Shown here: positions 12,535-23,448 of the stretch, in pieces
Numbering within the stretch: position 1 is the stretch's first letter
How the letters are laid out: every line of letters starts with the position of its first letter
From: Symsagittifera roscoffensis
Lineage: Eukaryota; Xenacoelomorpha; Acoela; Convolutidae
NCBI RefSeq assembly: GCF_963678635.1
Contig: NC_087070.1
Location: forward strand, 44,313,467 to 44,377,466
Direction: 5' to 3'
DNA: 64,000 bases
Notes under the pieces: model-generated
What the model was told of the DNA's origin: nothing
The model's input: the letters and a program-made list of their open reading frames with translations, nothing else
Database searches by the model: none
Program-made: the position numbers and the translations under genes

Positions 12535-12561
12535 CTGAAGATGCACAAAAATATTCGAAAA
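12535..12561 (+). other. hammerhead-like core, degraded copy
   Basis: CTGAAGA followed by TGCACAAAAATATTC and GAAAAC. The same module occurs with an intact hairpin (TGCAC/GTGC arms) at 22739 and 26771. Here the 3' arm is mutated. It lies upstream of FDX2 in DNA shared with the 22.35-22.76 kb duplicate. Confidence 0.35.
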
Positions 12562-13129
12562 CGTGTGACATTCGACCAGAATTGTAACAGTCGCCTGCTT
12601 TGGTCACATATGAGGTTAAAGAAAAATAGGCCCTATAACCATTGGCTCAAGAGTCAGGGACACTATCTCTTGTGTTTTTCTACCTCGAACGGTCGGAGCC
12701 AATTCGGTTTACTTGCGACATGAGACTAAAAACCCGTTACAGCTTAAAGGCCACTACCAAAAACCCCCCACTCTAGAAAATAAAAACGTCCCCATACTTA
12801 GGTCTCAAAATACCCAAAATACACGAACGCCGTTAAAAACAGGGTCGGAACAATCCGTACAGTTACTTTTTATTAGACAGTGGAACTTTGATCCATTTCA
12901 GATGGATCAACCTAAAACTCTCCTTACCTCAAACATAACAATCATAAAACACACTCAAGAAAATTAAATTGGGTACTCACATACCAGCACACTCGAGAAT
13001 TAGAGGTAACTAAATTAGTAAGCAACTTGAGAATAATCGGGAAATTAAATTTGGTTCAGTAAGTTATAATCGAACAAGTTTTATCTCAAGAACGGAGTTT
13101 TGGTTCTGGACCATTGGGACACCTCGGTT

Positions 13130-13460
13130 GTGTGACATTCGACCAGAATGGACAAAAATGCAGACGCAGCAATTTCGAGTTTTTAGCAGCTAACCTTCCG
13201 AATTTACGGTTTTAAGAGATTAACAACGATTATTGGGACGATTAGTCAAACGGTGAAGGCTAGAATATTCTGGTGTTTCAAATTTTTAAATTTTCGAAGT
13301 ATGACGTCATATTTCTGAGGAACGTCAGAAATGACCATTTTGGCAGAAAACCGAATTAAAACACAACAACATTAGTTGCGATAGCGATAGAGACGAGAAA
13401 TGTGATTGGAAAACAACATCAAATTGCAGAAGTAGCAGAGACCGTTCCGAGTTGCAACTA
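13130..13460 (+). repeat. dispersed repeat shared with 21.47-21.85 kb
   Basis: The sequence from CATTCGACCAGAATGGAC through TTAGCAGCTAACCTTCCGAATT to the CCATTTTGGCAGAAA segment recurs, clearly diverged, at about 21470-21800. Both copies precede a GTTGCAAC-type segment. Neither codes. It abuts the 5' end of PLE copy 1. Confidence 0.7.
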
Positions 13461-13713
13461 TTGTGTAAAATTGTGTTAAATTTTGAAACCCTACGGCGTT
13501 GAGCCAATTCTCAATTACAGTTTCTCCTACAAGGAGACGTAATTTAATTTTTTCTTTCCCTTGTTTTAGTAGAGAAATCTTTTTAGAGGAAATATCTTTT
13601 TATATTTTACCATGTTAGAATTGAAATAGTCTACAAATTTGTGGTAGAGTTCCCTCTACCACAGCCTGGAACAACTTAGCAACCCGGAAAAAGAACAATT
13701 TCTGCCCAAACTT

Positions 13714-14253
13714 TTGGCTATTCCGGGACTTTCTTTAACCTCGAACACCTTGAACCCACAGAAGAACCTCGCAAGCCTACTCTGCAGGGCACCTCTAGCA
13801 GAAAAACTTCAAGTGGTGGTGTGGCACGACATCATCAATAATTCTATCAACAGCCACCGCACAAACAATTACAGAGCTTGCACTGCAGAGGAATTGACAG
13901 AAATCCTGAAGACATTGACAAATATCAGCGCAATCGTTTACTGTCAGAGAAACGGTACACCAGATATCAGGAACCAGCTGATCAGCTTGGGTATTCTTGT
14001 CATTCCTATTACTAAGTGTCTCATTTCAAAGAGGATGAGAAGAACGGAGCTGGTCAACGAATATCAGGCACTGCACCAGGACATCCAGCTGGAGTTACAG
14101 TCTTTGCGGATTGTGTTCGAACACCAAGACAACCTGCCAGCTGATTTGTCCAAGCTTCGTTCAAACAGAAAAAAGAAATCTCAATCAAGAAGGAGGGCGG
14201 AGAAAAGAAGACGAGGCAAGGCGAGGAAAAGAAGACGAGACGAGGCGAGGTGA
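13714..14253 (+). CDS. PLE 5' ORF, unknown conserved domain
   Basis: About 180 codons. Conserved blocks are PGLSLTSNTLNPQKNLASLL, VVVWHDIINNSINSHRTNN, ISAIVYCQRNGTPDIRNQL and ILVIPITKCLISKRMRR, followed by a strongly basic tail (SQSRRRAEKRRRGKARKRRR) that could bind nucleic acid. A second copy is at 22966 and a diverged third on the minus strand at 38365-37904, with the same block order (PGLSLNSKSLN, IIIWHAALNSSI, NAIVYCRR). The alternation of hydrophobic strands with the WHDxxNNSI motif vaguely recalls SGNH-type hydrolase folds, but I cannot assign a function. In copy 2 the frame extends upstream to an ATG at 22966; here the corresponding upstream codons are frame-broken. Confidence 0.6.
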   Translation: MAIPGLSLTSNTLNPQKNLASLLCRAPLAEKLQVVVWHDIINNSINSHRTNNYRACTAEELTEILKTLTNISAIVYCQRNGTPDIRNQLISLGILVIPITKCLISKRMRRTELVNEYQALHQDIQLELQSLRIVFEHQDNLPADLSKLRSNRKKKSQSRRRAEKRRRGKARKRRRDEAR

Positions 14254-14504
14254 ACAGAGGCGAGGAAACTGTTGGTCCGACTGACGAGGAGGCTTTAACG
14301 GAGAGGTGAGTTAAACTTGTGTTATTTGTGTTGCTTTGTGTCACGTGAGGTTTATTCCTCGTGGCCTGCAAACCAATGAGCACAGTTGTACTCCCACCTC
14401 CAATCTTGATTTGGACTTTAAAAAACAAACTCAATTGAAAGTTTGTCCGTGATTATGCGTCCATATATATTAAATTTATCAACTGTCACCAACGCTTTGA
14501 ATTT

Positions 14505-15930
14505 TTGAGAGTTTGTCTAGAAAACGACATTATAGCTGATTTGTTGAGGTTCAGGGTACCGGAAAATGGGGTGTTTTTGAACCAAGCGGGACACAGTTTT
14601 CAGACAAAACTTCTAAGAAAGGAGATAAACAAGGCAAGGACAGATGAGAAAAACGTTGAAGTCAAACTAGAAAGGGCGAGAGGCGCAGTACAGAGGGTTG
14701 TAGATGAGAAGTTTTGGCCTTCGGTAATTATATACATAAGTATTAGGGGACAAAGACAAACAACAACAGTCAAAGAGACCCATCAGAAGAAGCTAATGAA
14801 ACTATCAGAAAGGCAAGACCGACCTCCAGGGAAGCAAGGTGAGGGTTCGGTAAGAGCTCTTGGTGATGTTGAATTACCAAATTGGGTACAACAAGTGTTG
14901 GCATTAGGGCCGAAATATCCCGTCAGGGATAAATTTAACGAGACACACTTTCTCGCCGACATTGACATCTTTCTATCGGATCTGAAAAATCGTAAAGTCC
15001 CCGGGGAGGCCCTCTGTGAGATCGAAGCTGTGGCGAAAGCCTATGCAATAAGGGTAAAACAAACTACATCTGACAAAAGCGTTGAGAAGGCCCGAAAGTA
15101 TCTGAAGAGTAATGGATTAGTTGCGGTACCGCATGACAAAGGCGTGGGTTTTTTTGTAATGAGGATGGACACCTACGAGAACAAGTTGTATGAGCACAAA
15201 CTGTATGAGCACAATCAACCACCATCGATTGCCAGGAAAACTATGAAGAGACTGTTGAACATGGCTGTTAGTCAAGTCCATTTCAAGTGCAAGGAAACAT
15301 GGTACGTTCAGGATGGTTTGGCAATGGGGGCATCTCTTGCCGTTATTTTAGCAAAATTTTGGCTGAAGCAGTACAAAACTGCACTCTCGAGGGATATTCC
15401 CGAAATGTTTTTGCCCGAGAAAGATCTTAACGGAATATGTCCCGAGTCCAAAAAGAAAGTCACGTACTGGTCAAAAGCTGTAGATTTAGAATGCTGTTTG
15501 AACTGGTATCACGTAAAATGCGGTGATATATCAGATGATGAGAATCGAAATATAAGTGAAACCGTCTGGTACTGTAGAAAATGCATCACAATAAGAGCGA
15601 AATATAAGTAAGTGCAGCAAGCTAAGTTTTTTCTCCGTTACGTTGACGATATAGTGAGAACAGTGAAGGGTGATCCTGAAAAAGTGCAACGGGCTGCAAA
15701 CTTACTTACATCCAAATTTACAGTTCACATTAGAGACACCAAACACAAACGGTAAACTGGCATTTTTGGATTTACAAATTAGTATTGACAAAAGCAGGAT
15801 TAACTGTGGGTGGTATCAAAAACCAACAGATACAGGTACCATACTAAATTTTAGAAGCTGCGCCACCCTCAAGAGAAGTGTGATTGAAGGAACTGTTCAC
15901 CGGGTTTCCCGCAGTACGTCAACATATTAA
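14505..15930 (+). pseudogene. PLE reverse transcriptase, copy 1, deleted
   Basis: The N-terminal RT region is readable (ELPNWVQQVLALGPKYPV, then SDKSVEKARKYLKSNGLVAV). The deletion at about 15190 joins it to the region just before motif B, which reads DGLAMGASLAVILAKFWL. The inserted PHD-like region at about 15430-15585 has lost cysteines (CPESKKK, VDLECCLNW). After a stop at 15609-15611 the RT continues out of frame through YVDD (15640-15651) and LAFLDLQISIDKS to about 15930. Catalytically dead. Confidence 0.8.
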
Positions 15931-16129
15931 GAATATGATAAAGCTATGAAAATCAACCGGGAGCAGTGTTTGGATAATCAATATCCGGAAAGTTGGTCTT
16001 CGCGGGTTGCATCCCAAGCCCTTGAAAAGATCATCAGGGAGAGCAAAAAACAAAAAGAACATGGCTGAGAAAAAGAAGCCCTGTGATTATAGCCAATGAT
16101 TCACCACCCATCTTGATGGTTCAATATAG

Positions 16130-16552
16130 GTGGAATCACATTCAGACATTAGCAAAAAATTGCGCGATATCACCAATGCGCAGATAATTTTCACGACGAG
16201 GAAAATGAAAACTTGTATGCCCTCTCTAAAATCCTCCTTTTCCAGTGAACTGAAATCAAAAGTGGTGTACAGACTTAAATGTTGTGGGTGCAAATCCATC
16301 TATGTTGCCCCGACGGTCCAACATCTAACCACAAGGGTTGAGGAACACCGAAAAGAGGATACCCCAGTTGGACAGCCTATAAGGCAGTGTGGTACTGAGA
16401 ATGGTAAGTCTGAGTTTAATTGGAAAATAATCAACCAGGCGTCCGGCATCATCAAATTACTTACATTAGAGGCGCTGCAAAATAGGAACGAGAGACCGGG
16501 AATAAACACGCGCGATGGGTTTAGAAGTAGGGAGCTGACACTAAGGCTATAG
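16130..16552 (+). pseudogene. PLE GIY-YIG endonuclease domain, copy 1
   Basis: SKVVYRLKCCGCKSIYV matches the GIY-YIG core as it appears in PLEs (VVYRL-x-C-x2-C-x3-YVG), followed by TVQHLTTRVEEHRKED and the conserved PVGQPIRQCG. The glycine of YVG is replaced (YVAP). It is connected to the RT in copy 2 but frame-disrupted here. Confidence 0.75.
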
Positions 16553-17033
16553 TTCCAGAATCGATAAATTCTGGCTAAAACAAAATTTTTTTGAAATAAC
16601 TTACATGTTAGCATGAAAATTAGCGACAAAACGAAATTGTAAAATGGGTAAATTCACGGAGTGCATCTTCTTTTGGGTAATAGGGTAATAGATTATTTCG
16701 ATGTTGAACAGTTTCTTTTTCACTTGTGTCAGTAAGTTTGTATGTTACATTAGTGGGTTTATCAATTATTTGAGATGGTCCTTTTCGGAGTGGTTGTAAC
16801 TTTTTTGAAATTTCTTTTTGTGTCGTAAAGTTGAGAATTAAAACAAAAAAGGTGATAACTCTCAGAAATTTGTGACAAAATGTTTAAAGTTGTTACATAA
16901 TAGTTGTTACATAATTTCAGTAATATTTATTAAATTTTGATTGGTTGAATTTTTAAATTTTGAAATAATGATGTGTATGACACTTTTTATGATCTTTGAT
17001 CATTTTGTACAGATAGTTTAGAATTTTTAAAAC

Positions 17034-17060
17034 CTGAAGATGCACAAAAATGTGCAAAAA
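17034..17060 (+). other. hammerhead-like core in PLE 3' region, mutated
   Basis: CTGAAGA, hairpin TGCACAAAAATGTGC, then AAAAACG. The GAAA box of the core is changed to AAAA, unlike copy 2 at 26771. Confidence 0.4.
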
Positions 17061-17330
17061 CGTTTGTTTGAATTTACAATTTAAACGCATTCTCAAAAAA
17101 TCATAGGAAATTTTTTTAGATTTGGAAGTGATAATGATTAATGGGAGATGATTAGGTCAGTTCATTCTAATCATATAGGCGGTTTTTCGCCTCTTTCGAT
17201 CAGCTCGTGTTGTATTCTTTTTCAATACTTCGTTTCGAAAATTGTTCAGTTGATTTTTGAAATAATTCGTTGTTTTAGAGTTTATGATTTCACTTGGCAG
17301 TGCGTTCGTCTCTTGCTGCTCGAATTGTAA

Positions 17331-18131
17331 ACTAATGTTTCCGTACTTGTAGACTGGCCTTCTTCAATTAAAGTTGATGTGATTAAAATCAAACTCGATA
17401 CAATAAGAACACGTATCTCGTCACAAGATAAATCAAAAAATTATGAATTACGAATTTTAAAAAAATCTTCGAAAGTTGTTTTTAATCATTTATTGTGCCA
17501 ATTACGCACACCGCGTTTGCAATCTGTATTGACAGGGAGATTCTCTGCTTTAAAAAGCTGCCTGATTTGGGTTGTTTCACCTTGATACATCATCTCTGTA
17601 TAGCAAGCCCAAGAGGGACGTTTGTATGAAGTATTAGTAGTAGTAGTAGGTCAGTCTTTAGAGCTCTTGTCTCACGAGTTTGCACCCCACAGTTTTGGTC
17701 AATTTTATTTTCTGCATCGGATTGCAATTGCCACAATTAGAGATGATTCTCCATGTGCATGAGTTTATTTCACTATATTGTTCAAAAAATTTCCTGTAGA
17801 TTTTTGTTAAAACCGGCTTCGTCAGCTCGCTAATCTCGTAGTTTATTTTCTTTGTAATGATGTTTAACAGTCTTCTAGATCTCTTCCAGAAATTTTCATT
17901 GGCTGTTTTGTTCTTTTTTTTTTTCAATATTTATTTGATTACCGCTGGTTTATCTTGTATTGATGTCATTTCCAGGGTTGTTCTTTTTTGATACGGGTTT
18001 TCTGATGTTATAGTTTCCTTGCATGATGCATAGTAAGAGTTGGGCATCGTGTAGTTTGAAGTATATAGATAGATGCAGGAGTTCTAGTTGTTTCAACCTA
18101 TTGTTGTAATTTTGCCATATGCCAAGTATCC
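17331..18131. repeat. unique insertion and repeat scraps between PLE copy 1 and the GC-richer island
   Basis: Copy 2 lacks most of this stretch: CACTTGGCAGTGCGTT at 17290 is followed in copy 2 (27032) directly by the sequence found here at about 18095 (TATTGTTGTAATTTTGCC). Bases 17530-17640 match a module also present near 28.79-28.90, 32.31-32.42 and 35.46-35.57 kb (GGGAGATTCTCTGCTTT). No gene is seen. Confidence 0.6.
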
Positions 18132-18140
18132 ATTCGCCTG

Positions 18141-20127
18141 GTGCATGATCGGATTGACTCGCGAGAATATGATTCAGAGGAAAGGAAAAGATCAAAGGAA
18201 GACAAGGTATTCCTGATGACGAGCCTGAGAGATCTGATAATCCAAGAGGGAATGGCAGTAGCGTGCGCGAAGCGGAGAGACGCTCTCTGTTTCATCCGGT
18301 TCATGATAGAGCAAATTTCAGTGCCAGCCTTGAACACCTGGGTCGAAATGCTGAGAGAAGGTGATGAACGAGCGAAAGCCTTACTCTTGTTAGCACTGCT
18401 GGACGTGCATCAAAGTAAACCAATGAGGGTGAACATGAAAGAACCTGTGGAGCTAGAACCCATGAGGAAAATAGATGAAATCAGGAGATTCTCAAACAAA
18501 GAGCTGAGGCACACTAAGGAATCTATGGGAGCAATGCCGAAATCCAGTGAATACTGTGGATGGACCGATCAGGAAGAAGAATCCTACAGTTACGTGTCAG
18601 GAATCATAGGGATAGCGTACAATCCATTCCTAAATGAAGACATACACGATTGCTTCTTTGATTACGAGCAAGCAGTGTTGCTAAGATTCTGGACGTCTAG
18701 AATTGCAACGATCAGAGGCGCTGCTAATCAGCAGACCAGGCTGGGACTAGTCTTAGAGGAAGAGGTGACTGCACCTTCCGTGCCAGAATCCGACAAACGA
18801 GTAGAGTTGGATTGGGATTCTCAGATGAATTACTGAGATTGAGCTTGATAGTGGTATCGGAACTGATGAGACCCTCATGTTGTCCTAGTCCCAACGCTGA
18901 TTCGATACTACTTGCAACACAAGATGTAGAGAGGGAACTAAATTCAAACTGTAATCTGCGTGATCTAAATATTATCTATAACGTGATGACAACAGCCTCT
19001 AGGAGCAACGGAGAAGACAAAGTAGAGTTGCCTGGCTTAGTACCAGAGGACTGGGTTAAACCTGGTAGCTGTCTGGCAGAAGTCTGTGGACTGGAAGGTC
19101 ACGCTTGTGGAGGTCTAGATTGCGTGAAAACTCTCAAGAAACAACACAAGCAGTTGACAATATTGTTTGGGAACATTGTGATGAAAGCGAAAACGGAAAC
19201 GGAGCTGATCGCAGATTGCCATGGAGGAACCGAGGTGAATCTAGTGACTGCACTAGGATTCTACAGCTTGTTTGGTTCTTTAGAGTCACTATTGAATCTA
19301 GAACAGAAACATGAGATGGTCACGGCAATCAGTGTAGAAGTGTTCCCAGAAGTTTTGCAGACTGAGCAAAAGCACATAGCACATAGGAAAATGGAGAGAA
19401 GCGATCGAGGCGGAAATGAACATCAGACACAGTGAAACTTATCGCAGACCATCGGGAGCGCGATATTTGGTGGGATCGACATTAGCTCCAATATGCAAGA
19501 GCAGGTACCCAGTGCATTTCGTGGCTGTGGATGTAAAAAGTACGAAAACGATCGTGGATCAGGCCTTCTGAGTGCCAAAGTGTGTAAGACTAGCGAGAAT
19601 GTCGGAAAAGTCTTATGAGTTACTGTGCAAAATGTTCTCAGCAGTTCCAGAGAGAACTAAGGAGGAGTTGGAATCGATACTGGGAAAGAAGTTCATGAGA
19701 TACGTCAGTGGGAACTTCAGTGACTTTGAAAGACAAAAACAGAGAGGATCAACCGTTACGGATTACAACACAGTAGATGAGAATGATGAATCCACCGCGT
19801 GATGATGGAAGTGGAGCCACTTCTGGAAACTTCGGGAAAGCGGAATTGGAGAAGCATCATGTTAACACATGATGAGTTTCCCTGCCATTGCTTGCTGCAA
19901 ACATGGTGGTACCCCGGGCGTAGTAATCTGGTGTTGATCTGGGACTCTGGAGAGCTGCTCTCCATGGGTTTACCAGACTCATCACGGCCTATAACGATAG
20001 TGATAGTGGGAGTTATGATGGCGATACGATGGCTGGAAGCTCAAGTGAAGGAGAACAAAAGACAGGAGGCACCAACGAGAGAACAATTGCAGAAATTGGA
20101 TTGTCTAAAAGATTTAGATCTTTTTGA
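18141..20127 (+). pseudogene. frame-broken large ORF in a composition-anomalous island, possible endogenous viral gene
   Basis: Coding signal runs through at least four segments in changing frames. The first spans 18141-18836. The second spans 18812-19435. The third spans about 19383-19802 and contains an in-frame TGA at 19569-19571. The fourth, from about 19801 to the stop at 20125-20127, contains doubled stops near 19873 and 19915. Codon choice is purine-rich and much less AT-biased than in neighbouring genes. Recognisable character: helix-rich, charged N-terminus, an ARG/ANQQ-type basic patch (IRGAANQQTRLG), and an acidic Ser/Gly tail (NDSDSGSYDGDTMAGSSS). Total length would be roughly 650 codons. 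Size, helical content and acidic tail are compatible with a nucleoprotein of a negative-strand RNA virus integrated into the genome, but I found no diagnostic motif. A captured host or transposon gene is equally possible. No intron or poly(A) is evident. Confidence 0.4.
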
Positions 20128-20629
20128 GACAATGTGCAAGATTATGAACACTTCGATGGAAGTGAAAAAGATATGGGCAAGAAGACGACTGATGCCATGG
20201 TTTAGAGCCAACATGACTGCATGGTTGTACGAATATGCCAAGAAGCATATGTCGAAGCACGGCAGAGAGTACAGAACGTATAAGCTGGACATTGGAGCAG
20301 GAGCTGTCAAGCGAGCTTTTGTAACTCATCGGGATGCAGTGACCACCGCCGTGAAGAGAATCTCCAGGTTGAGTGAACGTGATGGAAGGGAGAAAAAAGA
20401 GACGTTGAAGGAAGATTTGGAGAGAAATGTGACGTTGTGTCTCCACAACAGCTTCTGCAGGAACAGAGAATCCAACGTTGACCCCCTACCTTGTTGTAAA
20501 CAAAGGGTAGAAGAGCAGAAGTGTTGGAGGACTGCTTCCAACAGCGTCAGAATAGCTACCGATGTGCTGCAAGACACAGAAACTGAAAGTGCAGAGTCAA
20601 TGTCGCAGGAGGAGGAGATGGAGCATTGA
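20015..20629 (+). CDS. second ORF of the island, unknown
   Basis: About 204 codons in a frame that overlaps the end of the preceding broken ORF by some 110 bases. The predicted protein is helical and highly charged (LKDLDLFETMCKIMN, KRISRLSERDGREKKE), has Cys-rich spots (DPLPCCKQRVEE), and ends in an acidic Ser/Glu tail. It is intact from ATG to stop. Its base composition matches the upstream broken ORF and differs from flanking DNA, so the two were probably acquired together. The partial overlap of two frames is a layout typical of compact viral genomes, which is inference. No homologue is recognised. Confidence 0.4.
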   Translation: MMAIRWLEAQVKENKRQEAPTREQLQKLDCLKDLDLFETMCKIMNTSMEVKKIWARRRLMPWFRANMTAWLYEYAKKHMSKHGREYRTYKLDIGAGAVKRAFVTHRDAVTTAVKRISRLSERDGREKKETLKEDLERNVTLCLHNSFCRNRESNVDPLPCCKQRVEEQKCWRTASNSVRIATDVLQDTETESAESMSQEEEMEH

Positions 20630-20639
20630 CAAATGGCCG

Positions 20640-22340
20640 AAGAAAAAGATGCAAAAAGAAACGAAATTAAAAGAATTTAGGAAAAACTTCTAAACGACGA
20701 AAAAATAGAAGAAACAAAGAAGTGAAAGAAGAGAAGGAGTTAAAACTGAGAATTGTTTTTATATGCGTGACAAAAAACTCAAGTGAGAAACTAAGCAACC
20801 AAGTTGTAATTGAAATTCAAAGAAAACATTTTAAATGAGTTTTGAACATTAAAGAATTTGTTGCATTTATAAATTTCTATTTTGATTTTAGTTAGTGGCT
20901 TTAGAGACACTTACTATTTATTTAGAAAGGCTTGAGTGAAGAGTTTATTTAAATATTCTAGCCGGCATGATTGTTTTTATTCAACTAGGACAACTGATCA
21001 CTTTGTGGTGACATGAAAGGCTTGGGTAATCTATTGAAGAGGGAGATTGTTTCATTTCTCTTTCTAACCACAGAGTTCCTTAATTTTTTTATTCAGGACC
21101 AATAACAACTAAAATTTCCGAAAGGAAGAAGCATAGTAGGATAATTTTAGCTTGTTGGTTGGCAGGACTGTCCTGCAAACTAACACCTTTTAAAACCTAG
21201 GAGAAAAAGTTTTAAATCAGGGCATTGACGTTGGAAGTCAGAAAAAATGTTTTATCTTAGGTCATATCCTCAAAATGCAGATTAGTGAAAGAATTTGGAA
21301 GGCTATAGTAGTGTAGTATGATGCCATTTATATTCTGCAGTGAGTTAATATGACGTGAATGAAAATATCTTCGTGCATTTTGTAAATTCTGTTCGATGGC
21401 TTTGTACCATTTTTACGAACATTACGAGATTCAATGGAGACATTGACCGGCTGTCCGGGGAGTATGTGACGTTCAACCAGAATGGACGAAAATGCAGTTT
21501 TGGAGTATTAGCAGCTAACCTTCCGAATTGGCAGTTTTAGAGGATTAACGGTGTTATTTGGACGATTAGACAAATCGTGAAGGCTGAAGAATTTGGAAAT
21601 TATTAAAATTTTAAAAATTCGAATTGTGACGTCACACTTCTGAGAAACGTCAAAAACGGCCATTTTGGCAGAAATCTGAAATAAAAACAGATAGTTGCGA
21701 CAGTGACAACAACGATAATCGCAATAAAAAAGAATAACGAGAATTGAACGAACAGCATAGTTAGCAGAGACCGCTCCGAGTTGCAACGATTGTGTCGCTA
21801 CAATCGTTGCAAGGCCAATCACAACAACGGTGAAGGGTGGAAACAAGCCCTCCGGAGAGGATATAAGGGTGTTATTTTTCCGGATCCAAGAATCCGGAGG
21901 GGTCTCGGAAGGAATTTATATCGTTTTATACAAGCTTTTAGCTTCCCTATTATGTCCTGAATTGAATTTATCTATTATTTGAATTCACTTTCTGACGATG
22001 AAAAGCTAGGAGTTAAGGGAAAGGGTTGATCCATTTTCGATGGAGATGAAGATTTTTATCAACTGAACAAAAACAATAGTAATATAATAAGTAGTTGTAG
22101 CCCAGTTTTTAGGAGTGACCTCGTGGTCTGGGGATACTGAGACCCAGCCACGAGCTCACTAATTTTGCATGTAAACAAGTTAATTTGATGGTTTCGACCG
22201 AAGCCGAAAGCAGTAACGTTTTTGCCGACCCGATGTTAGAAAGACCACCAAAAGAACTGGCTTTGGTAGAGACGGTGAAAAGTATGTAGAGCTCTGTTTA
22301 GACGTTGGCCAGTCGTCTTAGAACCTAGCTTTATTTTCCG
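20640..22340. other. non-coding DNA after the island
   Basis: After a purine-rich stretch (20640-20750) composition returns to AT-rich. Bases 21470-21840 are the diverged copy of the 13.13-13.46 kb repeat. I see no supported gene. Confidence 0.5.
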
Positions 22341-22346
22341 TCGATA

Positions 22347-22755
22347 TGTACATCCAATTTAGCTCCAACAAAAGATCGCTTTGGAAGAACATCCCAGAAT
22401 GCCTTTGCTATAGCTGATAGTCTCACGTAATTTAACATATTCCATCTAAACTGAAAATAAAAGGAAGAGTTCAAATCAAACTGAACGGACCCCTTTTTTA
22501 GTCTATTACGATCAGTTGTTGTTGTAGGTAGGTCAACCTCTGCTTCAACTTCTGCTTTTCAATATTAATCAGAAAGTCATATATCCCAGTCAAAATCATT
22601 AAAAGGTAATCAGAAGGTCAAAAGTATCATAGTAACCGAGGTTAAATGCAGCAGTCCCTTCATCACGTATTCCCGTCAAAATCCTTGGAATTTTGTAGAT
22701 ATGGAAGTCATAGGACTAAACACAACGAATTTTTAAACCTGAAGATGCACAAAAA
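22347..22755 (-). pseudogene. duplicated fragment of FDX2 coding exon 1 plus its 5' flank
   Basis: About 400 bp match 12158-12556 closely. The match includes the first ~100 bp of the FDX2 exon (LDVLPKRSFVGAK region on the minus strand), its acceptor and upstream DNA, and it ends in the hammerhead-like module. The rest of the ferredoxin gene is absent, so it cannot be functional. It lies directly 5' of PLE copy 2. Confidence 0.88.
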
Positions 22756-22766
22756 TGTGCGAAAAC
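22739..22766 (+). other. hammerhead-like core at the 5' side of PLE copy 2
   Basis: CTGAAGA + hairpin TGCACAAAAATGTGC + GAAAACG, followed by TTTGTTTGAATTTACAATTTT. About 75 bases here are repeated downstream of the element at 26762-26840, so copy 2 is bracketed by a short direct repeat that resembles the pseudo-LTRs of PLEs. Confidence 0.5.
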
Positions 22767-22965
22767 GTTTGTTTGAATTTACAATTTTAACGCATTCTCG
22801 AAATATTTATATGTTAAATTTTGAAACCCTACGGCGTTGAGCCAATTCTCAATTACAGTTTCTCCTACAAGGAGACGTAATTTAATTTTTTTTCTTTCCC
22901 TTGTTTTAGTAGAGAAATCTTTTTAGAGGAAAAATCTTTTTATTTTTTACCATTTTAGAATTGAA

Positions 22966-23448
22966 ATGGTCTACATTGTAGCGGCTAGCTCCCTCTACCA
23001 CAGCTTGGAACAACTTAGCAACCCGGAAAAAGAACAATTTCTGCCCAAAATTTTGGCTATTCCGGGACTTTCTTTAAACCCGAACACCTTGAACCCACAG
23101 AAGAACCTCGCAAGCCTACTCTGCAGGGCATCTCTAGCAGAAAAACGTCAAGTGGTGGTGTGGCACGACATCATCAATAATTCTATCAACAGCCACCGCA
23201 CAAACAATTACAGAGCTTGCACTGCAGAGGAATTGACAGAAATCCTGAAGATATTGACAAATATCAGCGCAACCGTATACTGTCAGAGAAACGGTACACC
23301 AGATATCAGGAACCAACTGATCAGCTCGGGTATTCTTGTCATTCCTATTACGAAGTGTCTCATTTCAAAGAGGATGAGAAGAACGGAGCTGGTCAACGAA
23401 TATCAGGCACAAAACCAGGACGTCCAGCTGGAGTTAGAGTCTTTGTAG
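22966..23448 (+). CDS. PLE 5' ORF, copy 2
   Basis: Starts MVYIVAASSLYHSLEQLSNP, then the same blocks as the copy-1 ORF (PGLSLNPNTLNPQKNLASLL, VVVWHDIINNSINSHR, GTPDIRNQLISSGILVIPI). A stop at 23446 truncates it. The basic tail seen in copy 1 is still readable in the following 160 bases. Function unknown. Confidence 0.6.
   Translation: MVYIVAASSLYHSLEQLSNPEKEQFLPKILAIPGLSLNPNTLNPQKNLASLLCRASLAEKRQVVVWHDIINNSINSHRTNNYRACTAEELTEILKILTNISATVYCQRNGTPDIRNQLISSGILVIPITKCLISKRMRRTELVNEYQAQNQDVQLELESL

Larger units (their letters stand above)
13471..17330 (+). mobile_element. Penelope-like element, copy 1 (defective)
   Basis: Near-identical to copy 2 (22.81-27.04 kb) from the shared start GTTAAATTTTGAAACCC to about 17290. 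It contains a 5' ORF, a reverse transcriptase region and a GIY-YIG nuclease region. Relative to copy 2 it lacks about 430 bp at 15188-15205, between short TGTATGAGCACAA repeats, which removes RT motifs 2a to A. It also has several point lesions and frameshifts. RT plus C-terminal GIY-YIG defines the Penelope class. Confidence 0.85.

Noticed and set aside
14054-14434. 126-codon minus-strand frame, and its twin at 23393-23773
   Set aside because: Antisense shadow of the basic tail of the PLE 5' ORF and the following untranslated region; its apparent conservation follows from the element being duplicated.
18141-20127. Assigning the island to orthomyxovirus- or mononegavirus-like nucleoprotein
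   Set aside because: A weak local resemblance (RFW...ANQQ) is not diagnostic and no second motif supports either family, so the origin is left open.
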